From an uncultured Dorea sp. (lineage in GTDB: Bacteria > Bacillota > Clostridia > Lachnospirales > Lachnospiraceae): 64,000 nucleotides of DNA. The notes beneath the pieces were generated by a model. It was not told the origin of the DNA and did no database searches. It was given only the letters and a program-made list of their open reading frames with translations. Shown here piece after piece: positions 25,889 through 35,872 of the stretch. The stretch's first letter is position 1. Each line of letters begins with the position of its first letter. The translations under genes were made by a program, and so were the position numbers. The stretch lies in contig CAJTVU010000003.1 in assembly GCA_910580235.1 (NCBI GenBank), positions 1 through 64,000 of the forward strand, in the 5' to 3' direction.

Positions 25889-27997
25889 TTAACGCTCTCT
25901 CATAGTAAATACGGCGACGGTCCGCGGGCGCATTATGTAATCTCCATCTACCCTCTTCTCTTCTCCTTCCGGGTATGTATAGCGTCCTTCCTCATCTCCA
26001 TAAGTATCTGCGCTCAGATGCCAGAATCCGGCGCTTGGAAGGTATGGCAGCTTAATCTTTATGTCTTCCCAGTATGGGTTTACAGCAAGGTATACAATAT
26101 CATCTCTTCCCATTTCTCTATCATATCCTGCGAAGCTTACTGAGAACATCCTTGCATTTTCGGGAAGCTCTGTCTTGTTGGCATCCGCATCGTAGCTTTG
26201 GATCGCAGGCAGCCCGCAGACTGCATCGGGCATCTTCTTCCTGATGATCGTATGCTCCTGCCTGTACGCAATCATGAATTTAAAGAATTCAAAGAGCTCC
26301 CGATTCTTCTCAAGCAAGCTCCAGTCCAGCCATGATATTTCATTGTCCTGACAGTAAGCGTTGTTATTACCGTACTGTGTATTGCCAAACTCGTCTCCTG
26401 CAAGGAACATCGGCGTCCCTCTGCTGCACATGAGTACCGCGCAGGCATTGCGGATCAAGCGGAACCGGAGCTTCAGCACCTCCGCGTCGTCCGTCTCGCC
26501 CTCCTGTCCACAATTCCAGCTTCTGTTGTCGCTATTCCCATCTGTATTATGCCATCCGTTCTTCTCATTGTGCTTCTCATTATACGAATATAGATCATAT
26601 AATGTAAATCCGTCATGGCAAGTGAGGAAATTCACGCAGGAATTATACCCTGCATACCGATCGTTCCCTTCCGTATCAGAGCCGCCGTAGAGATCGCCGG
26701 AGCCGCAGATGCTCCAGGCCGCTACCCGCGATTCCCAAAGATCGCCTTTAAGATAGCCCCGCAGTGAATCTCTGTATCTTCCGTTCCACTCGGCCCACCT
26801 TTTATTCGCCGGGAACTTCCCTACCTGATACATGCCGCCTGCGTCCCATGCCTCCGCGATCAGCTTCAGGTTACTAAGAGCAGGCGCATAGGCAAGTGTC
26901 TCAAGAAGCGGCGGCTGATTCGAAGGAGAGCCGTCTATATTCCTCCCTAAGATGCTCGCAAGGTCGAACCTGAACCCGTCTATCCGGTAGTGGATCGTCC
27001 AGTATCTTAAGCACTCCAGCACCATCTGCCGCACGATCGGATGGTTGCAGTTCAGCGTATTGCCACACCCGCTGAAATTGTAGTAATTCCCATCCGGCGT
27101 CAGCATATAGTACACTTTATTGTCAAACCCTTTAAAAGAGATGACCGGGCCGCTCTCATTCCCCTCCGCGGTATGGTTGAACACTACGTCTAAAATAACT
27201 TCTATCCCATTTTCGTGGAGAGCCTTGATCAGCTCTTTTAATTCCTTTCCCTCACGGTTATATTCCACCGCGGCCGTATAGCTTGTGTTTGGGGAAAAGA
27301 AGGTCACAGGGTTATATCCCCAGTAATCCAGGAGCTGCTTTCCGTCCACCTCCCTTGCGTTAATAGCCTCGTCAAACTCAAATATCGGCATCAGCTCCAC
27401 TGCGTTAATCCCAAGCTCTTTAAGATAGGGGATCTTTTCCTTGAGCCCTGCGAACGTACCCTTGTTCTCGACTCCTGACGATTCATGCTTCGTGAATCCT
27501 CTTACATGCAGCTCATAAATGACGAGATCGCTCAGCTCTCTCTTCGACTGTGGCATAGCTCCCCAGTCAAACATGTCTTTCACGACACGGGCATGATAAG
27601 CGTCCTGCTTCTTCATGCCCCATACTGTCTGGCCGGTTACTGCTCTTGCATAAGGGTCAAGCAAAATGTTGTTCTTATTAAACAGATGCCCGTTCTTTGG
27701 ATCATACGGCCCATCTATGCGATAAGCATACTCGAACTCCTCTATATCAAGCCCGAACACGATCATAGAATACACATCCCCTATCCGATATTCCTCCGGA
27801 AATGGAAGCACGGCATAAGGCTCTTCCGCCTCCCTTTTGAACAGAAGAAGCTCACAGCTGGTCCCCTGATGTGTATGCACCGTGAAATTCACTCCTACCG
27901 GCAGCGCCGTCGCTCCGCGCACATCAAAAGTCCCCGGCCTTATTGGAAATCCTTTCAATGTTGCCATAGGCTCAATGTTTTGTTTCTGCTCTTTCAT
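25889..27997 (-). CDS. glgX: Glycogen debranching enzyme GlgX (isoamylase-type GH13)
   Basis: A 702-residue cytoplasmic enzyme cutting alpha-1,6 branches of glycogen or related glucans. A CBM48-like N domain precedes the catalytic barrel, with conserved stretches VILDVVFNHTAEG, DGFRFDLASILGR (nucleophile Asp), LIAEAWDAGG (acid/base Glu) and NFLTCHDGFTLYDL. GGGAGG precedes the ATG at 27997. It lies 48 bp after the Gfo/Idh gene. No other glycogen genes are in the window. Confidence 0.92.
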   Translation of the reverse strand: MKEQKQNIEPMATLKGFPIRPGTFDVRGATALPVGVNFTVHTHQGTSCELLLFKREAEEPYAVLPFPEEYRIGDVYSMIVFGLDIEEFEYAYRIDGPYDPKNGHLFNKNNILLDPYARAVTGQTVWGMKKQDAYHARVVKDMFDWGAMPQSKRELSDLVIYELHVRGFTKHESSGVENKGTFAGLKEKIPYLKELGINAVELMPIFEFDEAINAREVDGKQLLDYWGYNPVTFFSPNTSYTAAVEYNREGKELKELIKALHENGIEVILDVVFNHTAEGNESGPVISFKGFDNKVYYMLTPDGNYYNFSGCGNTLNCNHPIVRQMVLECLRYWTIHYRIDGFRFDLASILGRNIDGSPSNQPPLLETLAYAPALSNLKLIAEAWDAGGMYQVGKFPANKRWAEWNGRYRDSLRGYLKGDLWESRVAAWSICGSGDLYGGSDTEGNDRYAGYNSCVNFLTCHDGFTLYDLYSYNEKHNEKNGWHNTDGNSDNRSWNCGQEGETDDAEVLKLRFRLIRNACAVLMCSRGTPMFLAGDEFGNTQYGNNNAYCQDNEISWLDWSLLEKNRELFEFFKFMIAYRQEHTIIRKKMPDAVCGLPAIQSYDADANKTELPENARMFSVSFAGYDREMGRDDIVYLAVNPYWEDIKIKLPYLPSAGFWHLSADTYGDEEGRYTYPEGEEKRVDGDYIMRPRTVAVFTMRER

Positions 27998-28045
27998 ACA
28001 TTCCTCCCACATTTATTCAAATTCAGGCGGGGCGCATAATCCCCT

Positions 28046-29017
28046 CTATTTTTCATTAGGATATGCTACCCCGATCTTCGCACGGACCTCATCCATCACT
28101 TCCATCATGCGGACAATCTCCTTATGAGGCATCTGCGGGCATTCCAGCTCTCCTTTTTGAATTGCTTCCATACATGCAAGAACCTCATACTCATATCCTG
28201 AAATCTGCACAGGGACAGGAATCTCTTTCAGAAGCTCATGGTTATGATCATAGACACGTATCTTCTCACAATTATTGATATTCTGTACCATGATATAGCC
28301 CTTGTCACCGTAAATAGCCCCTTCTCTGTTATCCGCCACCCGTGCGTCGCAGAATAAAGAAGCCACTTTCCCGTCCCGGTACTTCAATGTCATATTCACT
28401 GCCATGTCGACCCCCGTCTCTGCCAACGCCGCCGATGCGTCAATTCTCTCTACGTCGTCTCCGAAGGCCATAAAGGCAAAGTTGAGAGGGTAGACTCCCA
28501 GATCCAAAAGAGCCCCTCCTGCCAGCTCAGGCTGCCGGATCCTTTCTACGTGGGCGACAGGATAAGACAGCGTTGCGTGGAGGGAGTGTATCTCGCCGAT
28601 AATCCCGCTTTCCATAACGTCAAGGATCATCTGCTTTGAAGGCATATATCTTGTCCAGATAGCCTCTGCCGCAAGGACTCTCTTCTCCTTTGCAAGCTCC
28701 AGTAATTCTTTTGCCTGGCCCGCATTCTGCGTAAACGCTTTCTCCACCAGCATATTCTTCCCATGCCTGGCGCACAGCTTTCCATGTTCCAAATGGTGGG
28801 AGTGGGGCGTAGCCACATACACCAGATCTACCGCCTCGTCTTTCACCATCTCCTCATAAGATCCATAAGCCTTCTCAAAGCCATGTTGCTCTGCGAACTT
28901 CTCCGCTTTCTCTAAACTTCGGGACGCGACGGCATAGGCTTCCACTTCTGGCATTTCTTTAATAGTGGCCGCCATCTTTTCCGCGATTCCTCCCGCTCCT
29001 AAAATCGCCATTTTCAT
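28046..29017 (-). CDS. Gfo/Idh/MocA-family NAD(P)-dependent oxidoreductase
   Basis: A 323-residue sugar-dehydrogenase-type enzyme. A Rossmann domain starts at MKMAILGAGGIAEKMA; YVATPHSHHLEHG and LVEKAFTQNAGQA (Lys of the usual EKP motif) follow. The substrate cannot be set. Its ATG overlaps the stop of the DUF2130 gene (ATGA), so the genes are coupled, but this may reflect operon packing rather than related function. Confidence 0.9.
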   Translation of the reverse strand: MKMAILGAGGIAEKMAATIKEMPEVEAYAVASRSLEKAEKFAEQHGFEKAYGSYEEMVKDEAVDLVYVATPHSHHLEHGKLCARHGKNMLVEKAFTQNAGQAKELLELAKEKRVLAAEAIWTRYMPSKQMILDVMESGIIGEIHSLHATLSYPVAHVERIRQPELAGGALLDLGVYPLNFAFMAFGDDVERIDASAALAETGVDMAVNMTLKYRDGKVASLFCDARVADNREGAIYGDKGYIMVQNINNCEKIRVYDHNHELLKEIPVPVQISGYEYEVLACMEAIQKGELECPQMPHKEIVRMMEVMDEVRAKIGVAYPNEK

Positions 29018-30255
29018 AATTCGCTTTCTCCTTTCTTCTCTAATCCATCAAACATCGCTTTCATCGTCGGATTTCCACGAGTCAGCCTCTTTACCGTCAG
29101 ATCTTCCGCTTTATTGTTAGCAAGACGAAGATTATTTTCTGAAGAGATAAGGGCATCTTTCGTCTTCTGCAAATGTAATATCGTCTTATCGATCTCGTCA
29201 ATGGCCGTCTTGAATTTCCGGCTTGCCAGCTCATAGTTCCTGGCAAATCCTTCTTTGAATTTGTTAATATTCTCCTCAAAATTCGTAATATCTATATTCT
29301 GGCTCCGCACGCTTGCAAGCTCGGCTTTATACTCCATCGCGTTCAGTGCCGCGTTCCTGAGTATAGTAATAATCGGAATGAAGAACTGTGGCCGTACTAC
29401 ATACATCTTCGGATAGCGATGAGATTTGTCCACGATCCCTGAATTATAGAGCTCGCTGTCCGGCTCGAGAAGCGATACGAGGATCGCATACTCACACCTC
29501 TTTTCCGTTCTGTCTTTATGCAGCTCCTTCAGGAAATCCTCATTCTTTTTCTTTGTGGCTGTCTCATCATTCTCATTCTTCATCTCGAACATAATGGAAA
29601 TGATCTCATTACCGTTCTCGTCAATCTCCCGATAAATGTAATCGCCCTTGCTCCCGGTGCGGGCATCATTGTCCTTTTCAAAATATGCGTCCTGAAAGCC
29701 GATCGCACGCAGCTTATTAAATTCATTTTCACAGTGCTGCTCTAAGCTCTCCCCGATCATCTTTGTAGATTGCCTCGCTTTAAAGTCTTTGTAATAAGCG
29801 ATCTCCTCCTCTTTCAGGCGAAGCCTCTCTTCATATCTCTCTTTGAGGGATGCTTCTGTGAGCTTACGCTCTGTCTCCTGTGCGCGTAATTTTGCCGCCA
29901 GATCGTCTCTCTCTTTTTCTATACTGTTTACTGCTTCTGTTATCTCAAGCCTGCGCTTCGCATCCTCTGCTTTGGCATCTGCGCGCATCTTTTCGATCTG
30001 AGAGGATTTTTCCGCAATCTCTGCATCTTTTTGCGCCAGCTTCTTCTCTGCTTCGGTAATCGCTTCCGCCACCGCCAGCTTCTTCTCTGTCTCGCCTGCC
30101 GCCAGCTTTGCTGTGAGCTTCTCTTCTAAAAGTGATTCCCGTTCCCTGACTTCTCTGTTAAATTCCTCATCACGTACCTGTCTTACGATATCCGCAAACC
30201 CTGACTCGTCTACCTGAAACACCGTCCCACAATTAGGACATTTAATCTCCTGCAC
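29014..30255 (-). CDS. DUF2130 domain protein with zinc ribbon and coiled coil
   Basis: A 413-residue protein. Residues 5-10 (CPNCGT) form a partial N-terminal metal or zinc finger; residues 20-170 are a Glu/Lys/Ala-rich coiled coil; the rest is the DUF2130 region with MIGESLEQHCENEFNK, GSKGDYIYRE and IMFEMKNEND, a pattern recalling PD-(D/E)xK nucleases. The start is a GTG at 30255, 3 bp after the GTPase-Rae1 fusion stop, within its SD range. It ends in an ATGA overlap. Function unknown. Confidence 0.85.
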   Translation of the reverse strand: MQEIKCPNCGTVFQVDESGFADIVRQVRDEEFNREVRERESLLEEKLTAKLAAGETEKKLAVAEAITEAEKKLAQKDAEIAEKSSQIEKMRADAKAEDAKRRLEITEAVNSIEKERDDLAAKLRAQETERKLTEASLKERYEERLRLKEEEIAYYKDFKARQSTKMIGESLEQHCENEFNKLRAIGFQDAYFEKDNDARTGSKGDYIYREIDENGNEIISIMFEMKNENDETATKKKNEDFLKELHKDRTEKRCEYAILVSLLEPDSELYNSGIVDKSHRYPKMYVVRPQFFIPIITILRNAALNAMEYKAELASVRSQNIDITNFEENINKFKEGFARNYELASRKFKTAIDEIDKTILHLQKTKDALISSENNLRLANNKAEDLTVKRLTRGNPTMKAMFDGLEKKGESEL

Positions 30256-30258
30256 CTT

Positions 30259-33039
30259 CTATGTCATCTCCTTTCTTCCAAGCCTTACCTCCTCCATCTC
30301 TCTCGCCAGCTCCCCGTCCATATGGTCAAAGAGATAATTCTTACCACTTTCTCTCCTCTTCTCTGCTTCTGCCCGGATCTGGCTGCGAACGTTCTCCACT
30401 TCCTCTTCAAACTCTCTGGCCGATATAAGCGTCCCGCCCTGCCCAAGCGTCACGACCTGCTCCACACTGTCAGAGGTCACGACAGTCACATGATATTTCC
30501 GCCCTATCTCATGGACGACCTTTTCAATGTATTGATCTGCCGTCTCCGCCTCCTTCGTGTAAACTACGTGGATATTATGATACTTCTGGATCTCCAGAGC
30601 GCATCCCTCCACCTTATATGCGTCAAATACAAGGATCACTCTGCACTTCTTAAATCCCTGATAGTTGCTTAAGACATCCATCAGCCTGTTGCGGGCCGCC
30701 TCGATATTCACTTTCGCCAGCTCTTTTAAATCCTCCCATGCGAAGATAACATTGTACCCGTCCACCAGGAGATATTCGTCCACATGCTCTTTCTTCTTAT
30801 GCCTTTTCTCCTTCTCTTCGCTGATAAGTGTCCTGCCGCCTCCAGCTTTCCGCTCGATCTTCCCGTAAGTGCGTATAAATATTTCTTCCAGTTCCTTTTC
30901 TTCTCCCGGATCCCACGAATCCTTCATCTTTCCTGCGCCTGCCGGGCTCCCGGAAAATCGCGCGCGTCCTGTCTGCCCTGCCTGTCCCTCCCTTTCTTTC
31001 GCCCGCTCCTCTTCTTCCCGCCTTCTTCGCTTCTCCAGCTGGCTTTCTATATGCATATGTTCCGCCACTTCATTCCACGGCACATAGAAGCCTGCGCCAT
31101 GGGAGCAGAATACAGAGCCCGTAGGGTTATCCAAGTCTGCCTCCGGATCGTAACCGGCAGCTTCGATGACTTCCTCCTCGTTATGACAGGGAGCATATCC
31201 TTTAAACGAGCAGGCCAGATGTCCTCTCCCTTTCGTATATCCAGCGACTTCTGTCTGGTAGCCCATCACGCATGCCACAGGAACAGTCCCCGTGATGACC
31301 GCCATTTCCCCTTCTGCGCTCGGTGGCGTAGACTCACCGCACATCCGCTGGATATCTGTAAGCGCGCGGCCTACACATTCGGACGGCACTTCCAGTATAA
31401 AATCATAATAAGGCTCCAGAAGGATGCTCTCCGCCTGCATCAGCCCCTGTCTGACAGCGCGGTACGTCGACTGTCTGAAGTCTCCTCCCTCTGTATGCTT
31501 CAGATGGGCGCGCCCCGCCGCAAGAGTGATCTTCACATCTGTCAGAGCCGCCCCTGTAAGCACGCCCCTGTGTACCTTCTCTCCAAGGTGCGTTAAGATC
31601 AGCCTCTGCCAGTTCCTGTCTAATATGTCCTCACTGCAATCCGTATCGATCGCCACTCCGCTTCCGGCCTCTCCCGGCTCTAATATGAGATGGACTTCCG
31701 CATAGTGCCGGAGCGGCTCATAATGCCCTACTCCTTCCACCGTACTGCAGATCGTCTCTTTGTACACGATATTCCCTGTATCAAATGAGACTGCTGTTCC
31801 AAAACGCTCTTTAATGAGGCTTCCTAATACCTCGATCTGTACCTCCCCCATGAGGCGCACCTGGATCTCTCTTAGCTCTTCGTCCCACGACACCTGGAGC
31901 ATCGGATCTTCTTCCTCCAGCTGCCTTAGATTCCTTACCATCGTATGGGCGTCGCACCCCTCCGGCAGGATGACCCGATAGTCCAGCACCGGCGCAAGAG
32001 CCGGGGACGCCATATCCTTCTCTGTCCCAAGCCCCTGCCCCGGATAAGTATGGCCAAGCCCTGTCACCGCACAGATCATACCTTTTTCAGCGCTTGCCGC
32101 TGCCTCATACTTCTCTCCTGAATAAATGCGTATCTGGTTCACCTTCTCTTGGTATTGCTCTGATACAGCATCTTTTACCTTTAATACTCCAGACGTGATC
32201 TTAAGGTGCGTCAAACGGCTCCCCTGGCTGTCGCGTGATATTTTATATACCTTCGCCCCAAACGGCGCGTCCGTAATCTCCCCTTCTGCAGCCTCCTCAT
32301 CGGACATATAATGCTCCAGGCCGTCAAGAAGCTCCTGCACCCCCTGCATCTTAAGCGCCGAGCCAAAATAGCAGGGGAATGCTTTCCGTTCTGCGATCAG
32401 ACGGACAATCGTCTCATGGGACAGCCTGTCCGTTTCCAGATACTCCTCCAAAGCCGCCTCGTCGCACACAGACAGCTCCTCATAAAAACTTTGCAGCTCC
32501 TCCCCGCTCCGGCTCCCGTCCCGACGCGGTGCGTCTGAAAATGCTATGCAGGCTCCGTCCAGCCTCCTTTGCAGCTCCTGCAAGATCCTCTCTGCCTCCA
32601 CGCCTTCCTGATCCATCTTGTTGATAAACAAAAATGTAGGAACATTGTATCTTTTTAAAAGGCTCCACAGCGTCGCTGTGTGCCCTTGCACACCGTCAGG
32701 CCCGCTCACGACAAGGATTGCATAATCAAGCACTCCAAGCGTCCGCTCCATTTCCGCCGAGAAATCTACATGCCCCGGCGTGTCCAGAAGCGTTACCCGC
32801 TTATCCCCCAGATCAAGCACTGCCTGCTTCGAGAAGATCGTAATGCCTCTGCTCCTTTCAAGATCATAGGTATCTAAAAACGCATCCCCATGATCTACGC
32901 GCCCGATCTTACGTATGCTGCCGCTTGCATAGAGAACCGCCTCTGACAGCGTCGTCTTCCCTGCGTCTACATGCGCTAATATTCCTATGCACATATGCTT
33001 TTTATATTTAACTGGCTTATTTTCTGATATATCCTCCAT
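30259..33039 (-). CDS. Ribosomal-protection GTPase (TetM/EF-G-like) fused to a Rae1-type NYN endoribonuclease
   Basis: One 926-residue frame. Residues 15-690 are an EF-G-like translation GTPase of the Tet(M/W/O) group: AHVDAGKTT (22-30), RGITIF (64-69), DTPGHVDFS (86-94), NKMD (140-143), then EF-G domains II to V. A charged linker (690-750) leads to an NYN domain (about 751-926) very like B. subtilis Rae1/YacP: LLVDGYNVIFAW, VILVFDAYKVEG, YTKEAETADQYIEK and a GQGGTLISAREF tail. Rae1 cuts mRNA in the ribosomal A site, where such GTPases act. It heads a four-gene minus-strand run. Antibiotic protection versus ribosome rescue cannot be decided from sequence. Confidence 0.93.
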   Translation of the reverse strand: MEDISENKPVKYKKHMCIGILAHVDAGKTTLSEAVLYASGSIRKIGRVDHGDAFLDTYDLERSRGITIFSKQAVLDLGDKRVTLLDTPGHVDFSAEMERTLGVLDYAILVVSGPDGVQGHTATLWSLLKRYNVPTFLFINKMDQEGVEAERILQELQRRLDGACIAFSDAPRRDGSRSGEELQSFYEELSVCDEAALEEYLETDRLSHETIVRLIAERKAFPCYFGSALKMQGVQELLDGLEHYMSDEEAAEGEITDAPFGAKVYKISRDSQGSRLTHLKITSGVLKVKDAVSEQYQEKVNQIRIYSGEKYEAAASAEKGMICAVTGLGHTYPGQGLGTEKDMASPALAPVLDYRVILPEGCDAHTMVRNLRQLEEEDPMLQVSWDEELREIQVRLMGEVQIEVLGSLIKERFGTAVSFDTGNIVYKETICSTVEGVGHYEPLRHYAEVHLILEPGEAGSGVAIDTDCSEDILDRNWQRLILTHLGEKVHRGVLTGAALTDVKITLAAGRAHLKHTEGGDFRQSTYRAVRQGLMQAESILLEPYYDFILEVPSECVGRALTDIQRMCGESTPPSAEGEMAVITGTVPVACVMGYQTEVAGYTKGRGHLACSFKGYAPCHNEEEVIEAAGYDPEADLDNPTGSVFCSHGAGFYVPWNEVAEHMHIESQLEKRRRREEEERAKEREGQAGQTGRARFSGSPAGAGKMKDSWDPGEEKELEEIFIRTYGKIERKAGGGRTLISEEKEKRHKKKEHVDEYLLVDGYNVIFAWEDLKELAKVNIEAARNRLMDVLSNYQGFKKCRVILVFDAYKVEGCALEIQKYHNIHVVYTKEAETADQYIEKVVHEIGRKYHVTVVTSDSVEQVVTLGQGGTLISAREFEEEVENVRSQIRAEAEKRRESGKNYLFDHMDGELAREMEEVRLGRKEMT

Positions 33040-33205
33040 AGAAAATATCCCTTCCTACTGTTTATACTCATACATTTATTATCATACCACAGAAGGGAGC
33101 GTCCGTCGATAAACAACCTCTTACTTTTAATTTCGGTTGTAAACTGAAGGTATATGAAATATAATAAATCCAGCGGCACATTGGGATTTGGAGGAATGTA
33201 TCAAT

Positions 33206-33625
33206 ATGATCGATTTACAAGATAAGGATATCTGTCCTACGATTGAAGAAATAGGCGAATATGTAGGGAACCCCGTTTTCATGCAGTTCTGTTCAGAAAT
33301 CAAGGGCATATATAAATGTAATGAAAAAATAGAATACAGCTCATGCAGCTGGGAAAAGGGCTGGAACATTAAATTTAAAAAAGCCGGAAAAACATTGTGT
33401 ACTATATATCCGCGGGAATGCTATCTTACAGTTATGATCGTTGTAGGCACGAAAGAAAAAGCCCTTGTCGAATCAATATTGCCACAATGTACGATTGAGC
33501 TACAGGATATATACGATCAGACACAAGAAGGCAATGGGCAAAGATGGCTGATGATCGATCTGGAGGACAAAGAAGGCCTGTATAACGACCTCCTGCGCCT
33601 GATCCAGATCCGCAGGAACAGCTAG
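33206..33625 (+). CDS. DUF3788 family protein
   Basis: A 139-residue soluble protein matching DUF3788: CPTIEEIGEYVGNPVF, SSCSWEKGWNIKFKKAGK, CTIYPRECYLTVMIVVG and a C-terminal DLLRLIQIRR. GGAGG lies 11 bases before the ATG at 33206; a TTG further upstream is less likely. It stands alone between the divergent GTPase fusion and a convergent methyltransferase. Function unknown. Confidence 0.88.
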   Translation: MIDLQDKDICPTIEEIGEYVGNPVFMQFCSEIKGIYKCNEKIEYSSCSWEKGWNIKFKKAGKTLCTIYPRECYLTVMIVVGTKEKALVESILPQCTIELQDIYDQTQEGNGQRWLMIDLEDKEGLYNDLLRLIQIRRNS

Positions 33626-33641
33626 CTTCCTGCTTATAGAT

Positions 33642-34400
33642 CTATTTCTCTGCTACGATCAGATAACGGTGGATCGTCCCTTCAACGATCCCCTTATCTT
33701 CAATCGTTTTTTGCATTTCTAATAATTGTCCAAAGCATCTGTCAACAGAAAATCCAGGGAATTCCCACTCAATAATACGTGCGAACCATACAAATGCGCC
33801 GACATCATAAAATTTAATCGGTCGATAGGCTTCTTCCTCCTCAATAATATGAAATCCCACATCTTCGAATGCTTTTTTCTGTTCTCTCAAATTCAAGTGG
33901 GGGAACGGCTTCTCCGTGTCCGGAAGCACCTTTTCCACCAAGTCTCTGTCATTCTCTGAGCCAACCTGCTCTGTTACAAATATCCCTCCCCTTTTCAGCA
34001 GACGGTAACATTCCTTCGCATTGAAGCTGCCGTGCCGGTTTAGGATCATATCAAAACTTTCATCTTCAAATGGGATATTTGCCGGATCATTGCATGCTTT
34101 GAAATCAATGCCCAACGGCAGCAGTGTTTCCTGGCATAGTTGTACATTTGGAAGATATCCTTCTGTTGCCGCCGTTTTATGGAACGGATGGTTCAAAGAT
34201 AATAGAAATTCTCCGCCGCCCGTGTCATAGTCCAATATACGTAGGCCATCGCTTAAATATCTTCTGACTATTTCCTCATAATCCCATGGCAGGTCCTTCT
34301 CCTCTTCCCATCTGCCGCGGATATGTGAGAAATCCCAACCATGGATATGCGCTGCTTCCTCTTCCTTTTTCCAGACTGCTCTTAATTCCTCTTTATTCAT
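33642..34400 (-). CDS. Class I SAM-dependent methyltransferase
   Basis: A 252-residue predicted methyltransferase. The SAM loop is ILDYDTGGGEFLLSL (about residue 55), followed by IPFEDESFDMILNRHGSFN, where the Asp-rich turn of motif IV would sit, and RLLKRGGIFVTEQVG. The usual GxGxG is DTGGGE. Substrate unknown. It is a single-gene unit convergent with the DUF3788 gene. Confidence 0.85.
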   Translation of the reverse strand: MNKEELRAVWKKEEEAAHIHGWDFSHIRGRWEEEKDLPWDYEEIVRRYLSDGLRILDYDTGGGEFLLSLNHPFHKTAATEGYLPNVQLCQETLLPLGIDFKACNDPANIPFEDESFDMILNRHGSFNAKECYRLLKRGGIFVTEQVGSENDRDLVEKVLPDTEKPFPHLNLREQKKAFEDVGFHIIEEEEAYRPIKFYDVGAFVWFARIIEWEFPGFSVDRCFGQLLEMQKTIEDKGIVEGTIHRYLIVAEK

Positions 34401-34496
34401 CTCACTGCTTCCTTTCCAAAACCTTCAGAACAAATGAATAGCCCCTTACTATAATAACACCATTACGTCCAAATAACAAAGTTTTATCAGGAAGTC

Positions 34497-35828
34497 CTAA
34501 TACCCGTATCTCTTTCTATATTTCATGAACATAAAGCCTGACAAAGCAAGAGCCATCATCTCCGCCGCAGGCGTCGCCAGCCACGCTCCGTTTACGCCCA
34601 GGATGAGGGGCAGCACGATCATTGCGATCAGCATAAACACAAAAGATCTGGAAAATGCCAGGACGGCCGAGACTGCCCCGTTGGATAATGCGGTAAACAG
34701 CCCGCTCGCAAAAATATTAAAGCCAATAAAAAGAAGCGCGACCGTACATATCCTGTTCCCTGTCACCGCCAGATCATATACCGGGTTATCCGGGCGGGCA
34801 AAGACGACGACAAGGGGCTTTGTTAATACAAAGGAAGCCACAACCGTTACAAGTGAGATCCCTGCGATTACCTTTAAGCTAACTGTAACCAGCTTTTTCA
34901 GTTTTCCATCGCTCTGCTCCCCATAATAGTAGCTGGCCATGGGCGCCACCCCATAAGAATATCCCGTGTACAAAGAGCTTGCGAACATGAGCACATACAT
35001 AATGATCGTCACGGCCGCGACCCCATCCTCCCCGACATAATGCAACATCGTCCAGTTAAACATCATCGTAATAATACCGGTAACAAGCGCGGTAGCCATC
35101 TCCGAGCACCCGTTCGTAGCCGCATTTACAAGGACTCTCCCTCGGAGCTTCGGCTTCTTGAAATGCAGGAGGCTCTTTTTCCGGCTGAAGACGAACAGCC
35201 CTACGATCGCTGTCACCGAATAGCCGAGGCCTGTCGCGATCGCCGCGCCGCTGATCCCCATACCAAGCCCGGCAATGAACACATAGTCAAGAGCCATATT
35301 CAGGATGCCCCCCGCTACAGAACAGGCTAAAGAGAGAGTCGCCTTTTCGCTGGCAATCATATAAAGCGTGAAATTGTTCATCAGAAGAATCGGCACAGTA
35401 AACAAAAGATAACGGCTTAAATATTCCACACAGTACCTTTCCACATCAGCAGAGAGATCCATACTTGCAAAAATATGATCCATCGCCATATACCCCGCCG
35501 CACACATAACAATCCCTACAATGACATTTACCAGGATCAGAAAAGTAAAATCCTCCTTTGCCTCTTCCGATTTCTGCTCGCCCATCTTTTTCATAATGAC
35601 CGCGCTGCCTCCCGTGGCAAGCATAGTAGAGATCGCCGTGACAAGCTGGATGATCGGCGCGGTCAGATTAATCGCAGAGAGAGCATCCGTACCAATCAGA
35701 TTCGACACGAACAGCCCGTCGACCATTGTGTAAAAGGACATAAATACCGTCATTGCAATAGTGGGCACGGCAAACCTCAAGATATTCTTGATTGTTACCG
35801 GCTTTTCATACACATTTGATCTTTCCAT
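34497..35828 (-). CDS. MATE-family efflux transporter
   Basis: A 443-residue membrane protein with about twelve helices in two MatE repeats (FAVPTIAMTVFMSFYTMVDG, then a second half from NAATNGCSEMATALVTG). It would export cationic drugs or metabolites using Na+ or H+. The ATG at 35828 is chosen because GGAGG lies upstream. It is read divergently from a MerR/GyrI-like regulator through a 19-bp-spacer promoter, so it is probably drug-induced. Confidence 0.92.
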   Translation of the reverse strand: MERSNVYEKPVTIKNILRFAVPTIAMTVFMSFYTMVDGLFVSNLIGTDALSAINLTAPIIQLVTAISTMLATGGSAVIMKKMGEQKSEEAKEDFTFLILVNVIVGIVMCAAGYMAMDHIFASMDLSADVERYCVEYLSRYLLFTVPILLMNNFTLYMIASEKATLSLACSVAGGILNMALDYVFIAGLGMGISGAAIATGLGYSVTAIVGLFVFSRKKSLLHFKKPKLRGRVLVNAATNGCSEMATALVTGIITMMFNWTMLHYVGEDGVAAVTIIMYVLMFASSLYTGYSYGVAPMASYYYGEQSDGKLKKLVTVSLKVIAGISLVTVVASFVLTKPLVVVFARPDNPVYDLAVTGNRICTVALLFIGFNIFASGLFTALSNGAVSAVLAFSRSFVFMLIAMIVLPLILGVNGAWLATPAAEMMALALSGFMFMKYRKRYGY

Positions 35829-35872
35829 AAATTCTTCCTCCATTCGCCTTGCATTTTTCCCTTGTATATGAC

